DNA of 64,000 nt from Gigaspora margarita (taxonomy: Eukaryota > Glomeromycota > Glomeromycetes > Diversisporales > Gigasporaceae): positions 191,124 through 255,123 of the forward strand of contig WTPW01000710.1 of the NCBI GenBank assembly GCA_009809945.1. Direction: 5' to 3'. Both the position numbers and the translations under genes were made by a program. Position 1 is the first letter of the stretch. Each line of letters begins with the position of its first letter. A model generated the notes under the pieces. The model did not search any database. It worked only from the letters and a program-made list of their open reading frames with translations, and was not told the origin of the DNA. Of the stretch, positions 1-10,749 are shown piece after piece.

Positions 1-2461
1 TAAAGTGAGTATACTTATATATAAAATTTAATATAACAATTACACAGATAGGAATTTTCAAAATAGGTATCAAGCAAGAATTAATTGATTTTAAATATTA
101 AAATTCCAACTAAGAATCAATTTTGATTGAGAAAAATTAAGGATATTCTTTAGGAAAATAACATAGTAAATATGCCAATTCGGCTTTTGACTTTGTATCC
201 TGTCATTCATCATAATCAACGACTCATACAAACCTGAGCATAATAGATGAATTTTTTTTTAATTTGATAAGGGTTTTCTTGTCTTTTAACAATCACTTAC
301 GTATTTTATCATCCTGAGTTATTTATATTAGATTAAGTAAAAGGTGTTTAAGTATATTCGATTAGGGTGCGGTAATGGGTATATAAGTACTTATAATAAA
401 TAATAAAACATGCTTAATTGCAATCTTGCCATATGAAGTATTAGAGTTTCATGGTAAACTTAAGTTACATAATATTAAACGCAGAATTTTTTTTCATTTA
501 AAAATAAAATAATTTTCACCGTTGCATTTTATAGATTCTTATTTTTAAACAATCGAATTCAGAAAGACGAAGAGTTCGAGCAATAATTATTTTTGTTACC
601 TAATAACTATAAAATGTATCTAATGCTAGTCATGTGAAGAAAGTGAAAAGAATAAGGAAAAAGGAAAGAAAGTAAAGGCGATGAAAAAAGTAGAGAAGAT
701 AAAAAAGGGTTGGGAGAAAGGTGTCGATGTTGTAAGCAAATGGCCATTACCATTGTTTCTGAAAAAATTATGCCAAATATAACGATTACAAACTTAAAAC
801 ATGGAGTTGAATTTCTGATTGTGGAGCATGGAAAATTTGTATCAGCAGATTATAAAAGGAAGGAATTGGGTGATATCATTAAGTCATATGTTTATTCCAG
901 TTGACTTTAAATAGTAAGTTATTTTTGTTAAAATACAAATGTTAGTGGAGGAAGATTTCTCTTGTTTTCTACAAAATCAAACATTGAACATGTTCTGGAT
1001 TATAGTAAGATGTATAGCGTTACGACGATTATGGTCAAAAAGTAAATCCAAGTCATATTGCATTGCGAAATGGGAAGAAAATTGAATTTCTCAGACGACT
1101 GTATTTGGATCATATAAATCGGGTGTGATAGATTGGTGAATGTAGTATTTGGAAACAGTTTTGGTAGATTATCACTGGTCTAAGGACAATTCCAGCATAT
1201 TTCACAGTGAACAGTGCCTTTAAGATTGTGCCAGGTAATAATAAATGCATTAGGTCATGAATTTCCAGGCACTCTTTATAAATGTTGTCTTTTCTATTTA
1301 AAAAAAGAAGGAGCTGGCGAAAAATACAAAAAGCTGACTTGCAACCCAATATTGTATCTTAATTTAAAGCTATGCCAACATTATTTTTCAAAACTCAGAT
1401 CCAAGATTCAATCAAACATGATACTTGCATAATATGTCTATTTGAAATTAGTCTCATGCCAACATTTTTTTCATGCAAAATGTATCAACGTTTACTAGCT
1501 AGAAATAAAAAGAAAACGATCAAATTCAAAAAAAGAAAACTTCATTCCACTTGGACAAATGCATGACTTTAATTGTCCCAAAAAGTGAAATAAGTTGAAG
1601 ATTGGAACCACGAATGGAGACATTAGTTGATCAAGTGCTATCCAATTTTCAAAAAGAACAATGGCATGTTGACCTTTATTCTTTGTGAAAACCCACGTTT
1701 ATAAACAAAAAAATTGTTAGTGATCATGCAAATCATAGTAATGAAGTTGTGAACTTAGCTCTGCCAAGGTTATCGGCACTTGAATGAATTTTCTGGGTGA
1801 AGCCAGTCTTTTGCATCGGGGTGAGCAAGTATACTTGTTATGCAGTTAAACTAAAACTTTGAGGCGATGGTCATATTGGTGTTACAAATAGTTGTGGTGT
1901 ACAGGTGGGCAGAGTAGTGGTGTATGATACAAAAAATTGCATTTGAGTATATAGAACTATATAGCATACAATACTCAATATATATTTTATATATATATAT
2001 ATATATAGATTAGTATAGTCGTAAATAAATAAAATTGTAATCAGTTTATCATAAAAAACTTTTTAGATTTTTTTTTTGAATGTGAACCAAACGGACCCAC
2101 TAGTTGTCCCATATAGTTGTAAGGACAGGCTATACCCAGGAAGTAGACAAAATTAAAAGACCAAGAGGCAAGGCGTTTGAGACTAGAATACCTCCTATCT
2201 ACTGATTCGATTTTAATGATTTTTTAACAATAGAACCATAAAAACCTGCTCTACAACTTTACTTTGAGCCAAAAATAATATTTACTTAGTATAAAAAAAA
2301 ACTTTTCATAAGGGTCATTATCAGATTTGATAATATATTGTTTACTTATTTGTTTTTCACCAATTCCAAATATAGTAATAATATAGCTATAGTGCTAATC
2401 TTATCTAAATTGGTAATTAATAGATCTGGATATTGTATATGACTAAAAGTTTATATCATTT
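1..2461. other. No recognisable gene
   Basis: AT-rich sequence with short open frames only (the longest are 64-79 codons, broken on both sides). The stretch 640-1850 is a little less AT-biased than its surroundings and could be very decayed coding DNA, but no family motif could be read in any frame. A short TA microsatellite lies at about 1983-2006. Nothing else can be supported. Confidence 0.5.
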
Positions 2462-2608
2462 AGAATATGTTATTAATCAGATAATTATTTTTTATCATAA
2501 ACCTATCTCACTTCTCTTCTTTTAATATATTTAAGTTTTTTATATATAAATTTAACTTTTTTTCTCTTTTCTTTTTCTAAAAAATTCCTGATTTTTGTTA
2601 TTTTTTTT
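2462..2608 (+). mobile_element. Diverged copy of the ~150-bp TWA-target MITE
   Basis: This stretch aligns along its length with the MITE at 25730-25877: ATTAATCAGATAATTATTTT near the start, a CT-rich middle, and TTCCTGATTTTTGTTATT at the end. The terminal bases have decayed and no target duplication can be read, so this is probably the oldest of the three copies in the window. Confidence 0.5.
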
Positions 2609-3620
2609 AGTGTAAAAAGTTGAGTGCATATACACTTTGTATTTATAATATGTAATTCAGATTTTTAAAAAGAACTATATTTAATTAAAGAAGATCCTAT
2701 AATTTGTACTATGTATAGTACATAGTAAATCTACTATCTTGAAGAATCTTGTATCTAGCTATTTAAAGTACAATTGAATATACATAATATTCTATCTTTT
2801 GTAGTCTTTTGTTTTTCGATTTTATCATATACTATACTATTTGTAACTTTATTTCTATTGTTATTCAACTCAATTTCATTATTTTTTGTTTTATTACTAA
2901 TTCTATTTTGATGCTATTTATCAATATTATATATTTGTTTAGTATTTTTATTTTGGTTTAATTTTACCAATATGATCTATCTTTTCAGGTTTTATTTTTT
3001 TTTTAAAGTGCTCGGTTTTGGGTAAAAGTTTTTTTATTTAACAATAGATCAAGAGAACTAGGGTCTTTGTCTTAAAAATAGGGTTCCAAGATTTCCAAAC
3101 CAAAATTGAGATTTTTGCTAAATCTTAATTTATGAAACACAAAGCTCATGTTGTGCAATTTTATAACCAGTTAATTTAATATTAAAATAAGTTATAGAAG
3201 CCTAGAAATTTGATAAAAAATCTTTTTGAATATCTAAAAATAGAATAGAAATAATTGACTATAGTGAATACTATCAATTTTATATAGAACATTGTTATAC
3301 AGATTAATTTTTATTTAATAATAAAAAATTTTGTAAAGGTCATATTTAAAATTAGCAGAAAACCAAGTTTGGATTGTTTGGTTATATAATCTTTATTTAC
3401 TGTTTACTCAAAAAAATTTATAGTGCTATAGGATCATTTTTAAATCAAAGATCCTAACTATTTGGAATACCTTGATCAGTGTTGGCATTGGATATATGTT
3501 CATCAAATTTTAACATGATTGGACTGAACTGAACATTGAATATATACTTGAACATAGTCCATGTCCAATATGTCCAACAATTTACTAAAATTTTTAAAAT
3601 TATTTATTATATAAGCTATA
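2609..3620. other. No recognisable gene
   Basis: AT-rich intergenic sequence. No ORF, terminal inverted repeat or RNA-like structure could be supported here. Confidence 0.5.
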
Positions 3621-3634
3621 ACAAAATTTTATTT

Positions 3635-4415
3635 TTATTTTTTATTTTTTTTTTAACTTTGACAGTTTCACCGTGACATGTTTTATTAGAATTTAATCAC
3701 TTAATAGTTTACAGATAGTAACAAGAGTACAACTAGCCACACATACACTTTTGATGTCTAATTTAAGTGGTCTGCTCTAAGGTTCCATACTAGCTGCCAT
3801 ACCTGCAACCTGACTATGGGAATTGCCTATTTAAACCCTCTGGTTATCCACCTGTGCCCCACTGCTTCCTAATACTTAATGTCTAACACCACCTGGTATG
3901 ACACTTATTTCAATGAATTTCCAGGTGTAACCTGCTGCACTATGCTAGTCATTCTAGCTAATATAGAATTTTACTAGTATGATACGTCTCCTACAGAGTA
4001 ATCGTCCTGTTTTTTTAGCAACTGGCACTATAGCTTTACCTATACACTTGTGGTCAGGTATTTTGTAAACTACTAGATTGCCTACTACAGCCCTTGTAAG
4101 GTTCATTTTCTAACCCAGCACCCACCTCTTCTAGTAGCACTGTTGAAACCATCTATCTACCTTCTTACTCGGGACTTTCCAAAGGGTTTTTGTTTTTTTA
4201 GTTTTCTAGATTTATAGTATAACATTAATACCATTGTGCCAAAGCTCCCATTCGAGATAGTAGAACCAAGATTACAGGTATTATTACCCAACCGATCTGA
4301 ACCACAGTTACCATAATACAGGCCTATTTTCAAAACGTCTCCAGTAGGATTCGAACTTTTGACCTGCCACTTGGAGGGTAACAACCAGACTACTTCTCTA
4401 AGTTGCCACACCCAT
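3635..4415 (-). mobile_element. SINE, family 1, copy 1 (tRNA-like head, poly(A) tail)
   Basis: On the minus strand the element starts with a tRNA-like head: an A-box-like stretch around CTTAGAGAAGTAGTCTGG and a B box AGTTCGAATCC (plus-strand 4347-4357). It ends in poly(A), seen as the T-rich run just above 3635. A 14-bp direct repeat ACAAAATTTTATTT flanks it at 3621-3634 and 4416-4429, as expected for target-primed insertion. Its body (3720-3840) is closely similar to the SINE at 43727-44723. SINEs are RNA polymerase III transcripts moved by a LINE's enzymes. At about 780 bp it is long for a SINE. The 84-codon minus-strand frame inside it is not regarded as a gene. Confidence 0.85.
4347..4357 (-). 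promoter_or_regulatory. Pol III B box of SINE family 1 copy 1
   Basis: The minus strand reads AGTTCGAATCC, one base from the tRNA B-box consensus GGTTCGANTCC, about 60 bp inside the 5' end of the SINE, which is the normal internal-promoter position. Confidence 0.7.
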
Positions 4416-4723
4416 ACAAAATTTTATTTAAATCTATATAATAAAAGAATTTAAAATTACTTTTAAATTAGCATAAGATGCTATAGAATTCTTCAAAAAC
4501 CTGAGCAATAAAAGAACTCTATTTAATTTGTAACTTTAAAATTACCAATTATCAATACCATATATAAGCTAATTTTTGGATAAAATCAATTTTTGGTTAA
4601 TCGCAGATAGTTGCTACATAGTAAAGTTTAGATTTTACTATGTAAATTGATAATTATCACTTAAGTAAACTTGTTTGGAAGATCAAAATACAGTGGTCTA
4701 CTATATTATTATGAACATCTTGG

Positions 4724-5465
4724 TAGGGATATTAAGTCGTTCAAATGAACCGGGTCTGAACCTGGTTCAAACTACTCTTTTTANCNGTTNATTCAAAGAA
4801 AAATTAANGACAAGTTCTTGAACCAGTTTTATTATCTAGTTTATAAACCTGATTTATAAACCCAGTTTATAAACTTAGCTTATAAAACTGGGTTGAAAAC
4901 TCAGTTTATATGAACCCGGTTATAACAAAATCGTAATACGTATGATAAAGAAATTATCAGTAAATTAAATATAATTTGTAATACGGCATGTCGAATCTTT
5001 GTACGAACGTACGTACATACATATTATGCATGCTTAGAAAGACATTTTGTCAACCAAAGCTACAGCAAAGTTATATGATTCTATTGTACAGCAAGTTATA
5101 ATGCAATCTTAATTTGTTAGTACGTACGTAGTTTTATTAGCATGAAACTTCGAGGTTTCATCTAACAACTATAAATCTAACATTTATCGTGACTAAGTAA
5201 AAAAATAATTATCCAGGCAGGTCAGACAATATCTGACCTGCCTGGATAATTATTTCTTACCGGATAATAGCTCTAGTGAACTTAGGTTCATGAACTAGAG
5301 TTTGAATTTCAAAGTTAACCTCAAGTTCATACTTTAAGTTTATGAACTCAAGTTTNAACTTTAAAATTGAACTGAAGTTTATAAACTTCAGTTCAGTTCA
5401 TTTTTTTCTTTGAACTTTATGGGACTGGACCGAAACTGAACTGAACGAACCACTTAACATCCCTA
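4724..5465. mobile_element. hAT-like MITE nested in the Tc1 terminal repeat
   Basis: An exact 8-bp direct repeat CATCTTGG flanks it (4716-4723 and 5466-5473). Terminal inverted repeats are TAGGGATATTAAGTCGTTC on the left and TAGGGATGTTAAGTGGTTC on the right (reverse complement). An 8-bp duplication with TAGGG ends is typical of hAT elements. There is no coding capacity. The interior contains many short GAACTTNAGTTCA-type palindromic blocks and an exact 24-bp hairpin at 5203-5255. Confidence 0.88.
5203..5255. repeat. Perfect 24-bp inverted repeat with 5-base loop
   Basis: Left arm 5203-5226 and right arm 5232-5255 are exact reverse complements (core ATCCAGGCAGGTCAGA), separated by CAATA. It sits in the middle of the hAT MITE and is much less AT-rich than its surroundings. 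Confidence 0.95.
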
Positions 5466-5849
5466 CATCTTGGGGAGCTATCGCTCAAAATCGGGTAAGT
5501 AAATATAGCATGAAATTTATATCATGTGATACCAATCCCACGGTACAACATACTAAAATTTTATGCAGTATTATTAGATTGCACTGGAGTTATGCAAAAG
5601 ATAGTACAAAGTACCATTTTTGGATTTGTACAAAAATCGATTTTCAGAATTTTTTGAATTTTTTTTTTAAAAAAAATTCACAAAAAATCAAATATAGTGT
5701 GATACCCAGATCATGTTATGCGGTAAAAAAATAGGTATATCCATATGACCAATCAGCATAAAAATAAACAAATATGCATCTTAAATTTTTTTCTCACAAA
5801 AAATGGGCATAAAGAAAGATTTAACAGAAAGTTAGTGAGAAGCCATAAT

Positions 5850-6340
5850 TTATGGACACCAAAGAAGTGATTCGCATCATACAATTGCAGCTACAGCTGG
5901 TTGTGGTAAAAGTTCTGTGTGAAATATCATAAAGCAGTACAGTGAGTTAGGCACAGAAATTCAAAAAAAAGGACTGGTCAGCCAAAAACTCTAACACCCT
6001 TGATCTTATAAACCTTAAAGGCTTAGTCACAGATGGCAACTACTATCTCAGCCTTATACAAATAACCAACCTATATGATTGTCAAAGCAAAAAAAAACAA
6101 TTTCTAAGAGTACTATGTGCCATACTTTGCACAGTTTGGGCTTGTCCTCTTGTGTTATTTCCAAAGCCTCTTATCATAGCTGAGAATATGGAAAAAAGAA
6201 ATAAAATAGGCACCTGAACATCGAGAGTGGTATATTGTAGTTGGACAAGACCTATATACATCCTTTTTTGGGTTCACCTGGCATGAACCAAATAAAAAAT
6301 GGGCGTTAGTAATCTCGTAAAGCCAGATGCTCTTGTTTAA
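5850..6340 (+). pseudogene. Tc1-like transposase remnant
   Basis: Short translated pieces in shifting frames match the order of a Tc1 transposase. First comes helix-turn-helix-like AGCGKSSV near 5890; then the linker RTGQPKTLTP near 5970, matching the GRPK/R-type hinge; then a second DNA-binding part reading SKSTMCHTLHSLGLSSCV near 6105; then AENM near 6185 and a remnant of the first catalytic-D region near 6240. Frameshifts, internal stops and loss of the later DDE region make it non-functional. Family assignment rests on motif order; the exact clade cannot be told. Confidence 0.7.
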
Positions 6341-7138
6341 AAATCGTGGTATGAAACACTACTAGAACTTTGCCACAGACTGTTGCTAGCATCCCAATCG
6401 GGTTGATGCTTGTATAAAACTGAGGGTGGACCCATCAAATATTATAATATAATTTGTTTTTTATTTTTATATAAAAATGTAAAAAAAAAAAATAGAAAAT
6501 GCAAAATTTTGGCTTTTGTAAAATAAAAAATCAAATTTTTAGAATTTTTTGCATCATTTCTGCATGATATAATGAAATCGTGAAAAATTTTAGTATGTTG
6601 TACCATGAGATCGAGCAGTTACATGATATAAATTTTGTACTGTGTTTACTTACCTGATTTTGAGCAATGGTTACCCAAAAAGTGTTCATAATAATATGGT
6701 AGGCCACTGTATATATATATTAAAATTTTTATAAAATTGAAGAAGTTTTTGCTATTTAACTTTTGATTTTTATATTCATTAAATATATTTTTTAAAAAAA
6801 ATTAATTTTTTCACTAAAAGTAAAAATTAAAAGCCAATTAATAAAATATTTTTCAATCTTTCTAAAAATTTCAATATATGTGTAATTTGATCTCCTAATT
6901 ATATTTACTTAAGCGATAATAACTGATTTATTTAGTAAATTTTGGACTTTACTATGTAGTGACTATTGTCGACTGTAGGGTAGCTTATTTTTGGATCAAA
7001 GACGTTTTTAAATTTTTGGACCTAAAGAAGAAGATAACTTATTTTAGGTTATTTTTGAATACTTATAATATTACAATTACAGTTTTTTATAGTAATTATA
7101 GTTAATTTTAAATTGTTATTATTGGAATTTTATTTATA

Positions 7139-7800
7139 CAGTCATCCCTCCCTATAGTCACCTCCCATATAATCACTAACTCTATACAATTACATGGCTT
7201 TTGGTTACCTTTTTTTTGATAAATATTCTTTTATATAGTCACAAATGCTTATAATCACTATCACATATATTTTTATATTTATAGATGCTTTTTAATAGTA
7301 AAATTTTTTCCATACAATCACATTTATTAGAGGTTCTCAAATTCAAATCAAATCAAATATTGGATTAATTTGAATTTGATCAAATCAAATTGACCCTGAT
7401 TTGAATCTGATTTGATTCAAATATTTGGATTTGAATTTGATTTGAATTTGAATTTTTAATAGTAATTTTCAAATCAAATAAATATTTGTCAAATCAAATC
7501 AAATTTGGCCAGGTTTGAATTTGATCAAATCAAATATAGTCAAATTTGAATTTGAATTTGATCAAATATTTGATTCAAATATTTGAAGATTAAGTCAAAT
7601 TGCGGAACCCTAACATTTATATATGATTGTAGAAAGTTGTTATATAGTAAAGTTACAATTTTATTAATTAAATTAAATTTTATACAATAAATAAAGTTGT
7701 TCAGAAAAACAAAATACAGCTACTCTAAAATTTTCATATAAATCGGATAACTTTTTATTAGTACAGTTTTTCATTTTACATATCTTTGAATATAGCTAAA
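7139..7800 (+). mobile_element. pogo/Tigger-like end with attached family repeat
   Basis: From 7139 the sequence reads CAGTCATCCCTCCCTATAGT after a TA, followed by repeated TATAGTCAC/TATAATCAC motifs. This style of terminus is typical of pogo/Tigger elements. A related end begins at about 58048 (CTGTCTTCCTCCTCTA), and the two share downstream blocks such as GTTGTTATATAGTAAAG. No matching right terminus or transposase was found, so this is a partial or non-autonomous copy interrupted by the hAT MITE at 7328-7612. Confidence 0.5.
7328..7612. mobile_element. hAT MITE with internal CAAATC/GATTTG repeats
   Basis: An exact 8-bp direct repeat ACATTTAT (7320-7327 and 7613-7620) flanks a 285-bp element with imperfect ends TAGAGGTTCTCAA and TAGGGTTCCGCAA (reverse complement of the right end). 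Almost the whole interior is alternating CAAATCAAATT and AATTTGATTTG, so the single strand could fold many ways. A related copy sits in the LINE at about 38016-38270. Confidence 0.85.
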
Positions 7801-7914
7801 AATTTGTAATTTTTTTTTAAAAACATAAAACAAAAAGACGTATTAATGAAATATCAACTAATTTATATAAAAATTTCAGAGGAAATGTATTTTGTTCTTC
7901 TAAACAATGTTTAT

Positions 7915-8105
7915 TATTGCATAATAATCGATTAGCTTAGTATTATTTTGATTTTTATATATAGCAATGATCAATGATCGTATATAAAAATTTTTTTAAA
8001 ATTTTATTTTAAAAAATTTTTATATACGATTGTTGATTATTGCTATATATAAAAGTCAAAATAATACTAAGCTAATCGATTTTTATGCAATAATAAATGT
8101 TATTC
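7915..8105. repeat. Near-perfect ~95-bp inverted repeat
   Basis: Left arm (TTATTATTGCATAATAATCG through TATAGCAATGATCAATGATCG) and right arm (about 8010-8105) are near-exact reverse complements meeting at an AAAATTTT-type centre near 8005. Flanking sequence on both sides (GGATAACTTTTTATTAGTAC at about 7744 and again at about 8150) is a direct duplication, suggesting a rearranged hairpin element or fold-back copying. Confidence 0.75.
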
Positions 8106-8194
8106 AGGAGAACAAAATATATTTACTCTAAAATGTTCATACAAATTGGATAACTTTTTATTAGTACAGTTTTTCATTTTACTTTTTTTTCATT

Positions 8195-8480
8195 TTATAA
8201 CCAAAACCAGGCTCTTTGTTTTTTATTAGTTAATATTATTAATACATACAGGAAAGATAATATATATTTTAACTACAGGAATAAAAGAACTCAGGCTTCA
8301 CTATTGCCTCCCACTACTTTAGATCTTTAACTGCAGCCTAAAGTTAGCTACAAGGCTATTTTACAACAACCGATAGACTTCAAATAAAAATTTTAACATA
8401 AAACCTTAACCAACAATGGCCCAGGTCCCATTATGTTAAAAAAAAAAAGGTAGTCTAAATGATCTGACTACTATATCTAG
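8195..8480 (-). mobile_element. Possible LINE 3' tail fragment
   Basis: CAGGCTCTTTGTTTTTTATT followed by GAATAAAAGAACTCAGGC resembles the minus-strand 3' ends of the LINEs at 22397 and 58560 (GACCTTGCTCTTATCTTTATT, then AATAAAAGCTCAAAC). No coding remnant is attached and the similarity is partial. Confidence 0.3.
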
Positions 8481-8890
8481 AATATTCAAGAACTTTCTAA
8501 AGTGTTCTTCTGAGACCTCAACTGATAGTCCAAATGATTTGTTTCCAAGCCACTTGTGACAATCAAATCCAACTTCATGAGTGCCTTCCCGATTTGAACA
8601 GAGTAAATATTGCTGATCTTTTGGAGGGGGTACAGCAAAATGACCACTTTTTTAAAAATTCTTTGTAAAAAAAAAAACTTGCAGCACCAGATAAATCTTG
8701 TAGCTACATTTGGAGATAAAAGTTGGTGCACAACTATAAATGGTAATCAAATCAAGGTTCAAGAGAACAAAGCATACAGAATAAATAATAAAATAGTAAA
8801 TAAAAATCTAGTAGCTAATAAGATAATGCAAACTGTCACAAAAATGAAAACTGTAAATAGTAAGTCTTTAATAAAACTTATGTATATATA

Positions 8891-9026
8891 TGTTAACTCT
8901 ATATCTCAACAGATATTGTTCTATCAAAAGATATTTTACTAAATACAAAGTTTGACACTTGGAATAAAGTTAAAAATTTCTTTGTCAAATATGGTATATG
9001 AAATAGATTTGGTAGTAACAAATATA
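8891..9026 (+). pseudogene. 5' part of MULE pseudogene 1 (FAR1 domain start)
   Basis: One frame reads LLNTKFDTWNKVKNFFVKYG, a TGA, then NRFGSNKYRIHQ. This is the beginning of a FAR1-type DNA-binding domain and aligns with LNTDTKFDTW in MULE pseudogene 2 at 28628. The frame runs straight into the repeat element at 9027, and the continuation of the same domain resumes at 11692. The FAR1 domain (WRKY-GCM1 zinc-finger class) is the DNA-binding end of many MULE transposases. The upstream limit is unclear because stops appear before about 8890; the 110-codon frame at 8610-8942 lies in a different frame and is not supported. Confidence 0.65.
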
Positions 9027-9039
9027 GAATACATCAGCA

Positions 9040-9350
9040 AATTTTATATATAGATATATATCGATTACTAACTGTTAAGATATATATTGATACCCAATAC
9101 CCCTGCTGATTTCTATCAATAGTAATAGTAATTGATATATATCCATGATAGTTAATAATCAATATATAACCAAAATATCAATAGTGATTATAATCGATAT
9201 ATATCTATAATAGTTAATAATCAATATATAATCAATATATAAAACTAATGCTATAATGCATCTGCATCATAATATATCTGTCTAATTATACAATAATTAT
9301 ATCATTAAAATTAAAATTTATTTATAAGCCATGATATATATTCATGCTAT
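9040..9350. repeat. ATCGATATATA-type satellite, left end of the element
   Basis: Degenerate repeats of TATATATCGATTA and AATCAATATATA, mixed in both orientations. The same satellite recurs at 11290-11340, 11595-11690, 34545-34760 and 36190-36345, always at ends of the same element family. Confidence 0.75.
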
Positions 9351-9749
9351 ATACAAGTTTATTTTTAATAACTAATCGGTCCAACTTCTAAATACAAATA
9401 ATAGCAACAAAAAATAGCAACTAAATACAATACAGAAAAGAAAAAAATCCCCAAAATCTTCCCAAAGATGAAAATTAATTAAACCACAACAAACTTCCAC
9501 TAAAGTTCCTTCTATTTATACTCAAGAAAAGTACAAAAAGCCCAAAGATCAAAGTTACTAAGCAATAAAACCACCAATGATAATACCACTAAGGTAGTGA
9601 AAGCACACCCAAAGGCTTTAAAGACAATATTGATGATGACACCAAAGCGACTTACCTAACAAAAAAATACTACTAGAAGTAGACTTATTTACCAACAAGA
9701 ATGTCAAGAGCCTAAAACTTCTTAAACGATGTTAACAAAATAGCAAAAG

Positions 9750-9935
9750 TAGAATACTTTTACTTTGCAAGAATGCTAACACTTCATTGCAAGAACACCA
9801 ACATCACTTTACCACAAGAATGTCATCATTTCACTGCAAGAATGCTGTTATTTCACTACAAGAACACTGTCGCTTTACCACAAGAATAGTATCGCTTTAT
9901 CGCAAGAATGAGTATTACTTCACCACAAGAATGAT
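9750..9935. repeat. Minisatellite, ~30-bp CAAGAATG units
   Basis: Six or more variants of a unit like CACTTTACCACAAGAATGTC follow one another. Units vary in length and sequence, so this is an old array. Confidence 0.7.
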
Positions 9936-10059
9936 GTCAAAATACTGAAAAATGCCGCAAAAATGTATTAGTATTAGTTGTAATAACAAAAAAAGAAAAA
10001 ACATACTAAAAAATACTTATCTTTATTTAGATTTGTACAACCTACTTTCTCGCCTCACA

Positions 10060-10235
10060 ATCTTCAAAAACGAACATACTTCTATAAGGCAGATGAGAAA
10101 TCTCTACTTTACAATTTCTCTAATCTGCTTGGGGTCTTCTACCTTTTTTGCGAAAACAAACATACTTTTGTAAGGCAGGTGAGAAATCTCTACTCCACAA
10201 TTCTTCTAATCTGCTTGGAGTATTCTACGTATTCT
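10060..10235. repeat. Tandem duplication of a ~90-bp unit
   Basis: Two neighbouring copies each contain GGCAGATGAGAAATCTCTAC or GGCAGGTGAGAAATCTCTAC followed by CTAATCTGCTTGG. They differ by scattered substitutions and small indels. The 73-codon frame across them (9952-10173) is produced by the repeat and is not a gene. Confidence 0.75.
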
Positions 10236-10256
10236 TGTAACTGAAATTAAGTTTCT

Positions 10257-10640
10257 AAAGAAAAAAAATAAAAAATAAAAAAATAAATAAATAAATACAA
10301 AAAAGAATAAATACAAAAAAAATATAAATAAAAAAATAAATAAATATATATAAAAAAAAAAATCAAAATTAAAAAAAAAACAAATTCAGTAGATCTATCT
10401 GTGTGCAAAAAAAGAAAAAAATACAAAATCGACAAAAAAAAATAATAAATAAATAAAAAAAAATCAAAGTCGACAAAAAAAAAAATAAATATAAAGAAAA
10501 AAAGTCGATGAAAAAAAAATTAAAAAAATAAATATAAAGAAAAAAATCAAAAATCGATGAAAAAAAAATAATAAATAAATTAAAAGATCAAGGATCTAAG
10601 TAAAAAAAGATCAAGGATCTAAATAAATAAAAAAAAACTA
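10257..10640. repeat. A-rich simple-sequence tract with TCGATGAA/TCGACAAA units
   Basis: Runs of A and AAATAAATAAAT are broken by short AAAGTCGACAAA or AAATCGATGAAA motifs at irregular spacing. There is no coding potential. Confidence 0.8.
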
Positions 10641-10749
10641 TCAGTAGATCTAGTGCATTACATAATACAAGATATATCAGAACGAAAATCTGTTTTAAGA
10701 TTAATATGCATTAATCACTATATATCAGTTTTAACAAATATGATAAAAA

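Larger units (their letters stand above)
4691..6709 (+). mobile_element. Tc1/mariner element, decayed, with long inverted repeats
   Basis: The ends are CAGTGGTCTACTATATTATT on the left and the reverse complement CAGTGGCCTACCATATTATT on the right, each flanked by TA, the Tc1/mariner target duplication. The inverted repeats continue for more than 100 bp inward; both arms contain TTATATCATG and GGTACAACATACTAAAATTT. A hAT MITE (4724-5465) interrupts the left arm. The centre holds a broken Tc1 transposase. The same terminal 30 bp occur on the MITEs at 23691, 24864 and 41536, so this is the only coding-type relative of that MITE family here. Length without the insert is about 1.27 kb. Confidence 0.85.
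4569..7010. repeat. Palindromic host repeat split by a Tc1 insertion
   Basis: Sequence before 4690 and after 6712 forms inverted arms: the left arm contains GTTGCTACATAGTAAAG and CACTTAAGTAAACTTG, and the reverse complement of about 6890-6970 repeats them with changes. A related block lies at 58350-58520, where the sequence runs through without interruption. The Tc1 element at 4691-6709 therefore landed in a pre-existing repeat copy. The superfamily is not clear, but the block occurs next to pogo-like ends elsewhere in the window. Confidence 0.6.

Noticed and set aside
4157..4411. 84-codon minus-strand ORF
   Set aside because: Lies within SINE copy 1 and is not kept in SINE copy 2.
8610..8942. 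110-codon ORF
   Set aside because: It overlaps the MULE FAR1 start in a different frame, and no family is recognisable.
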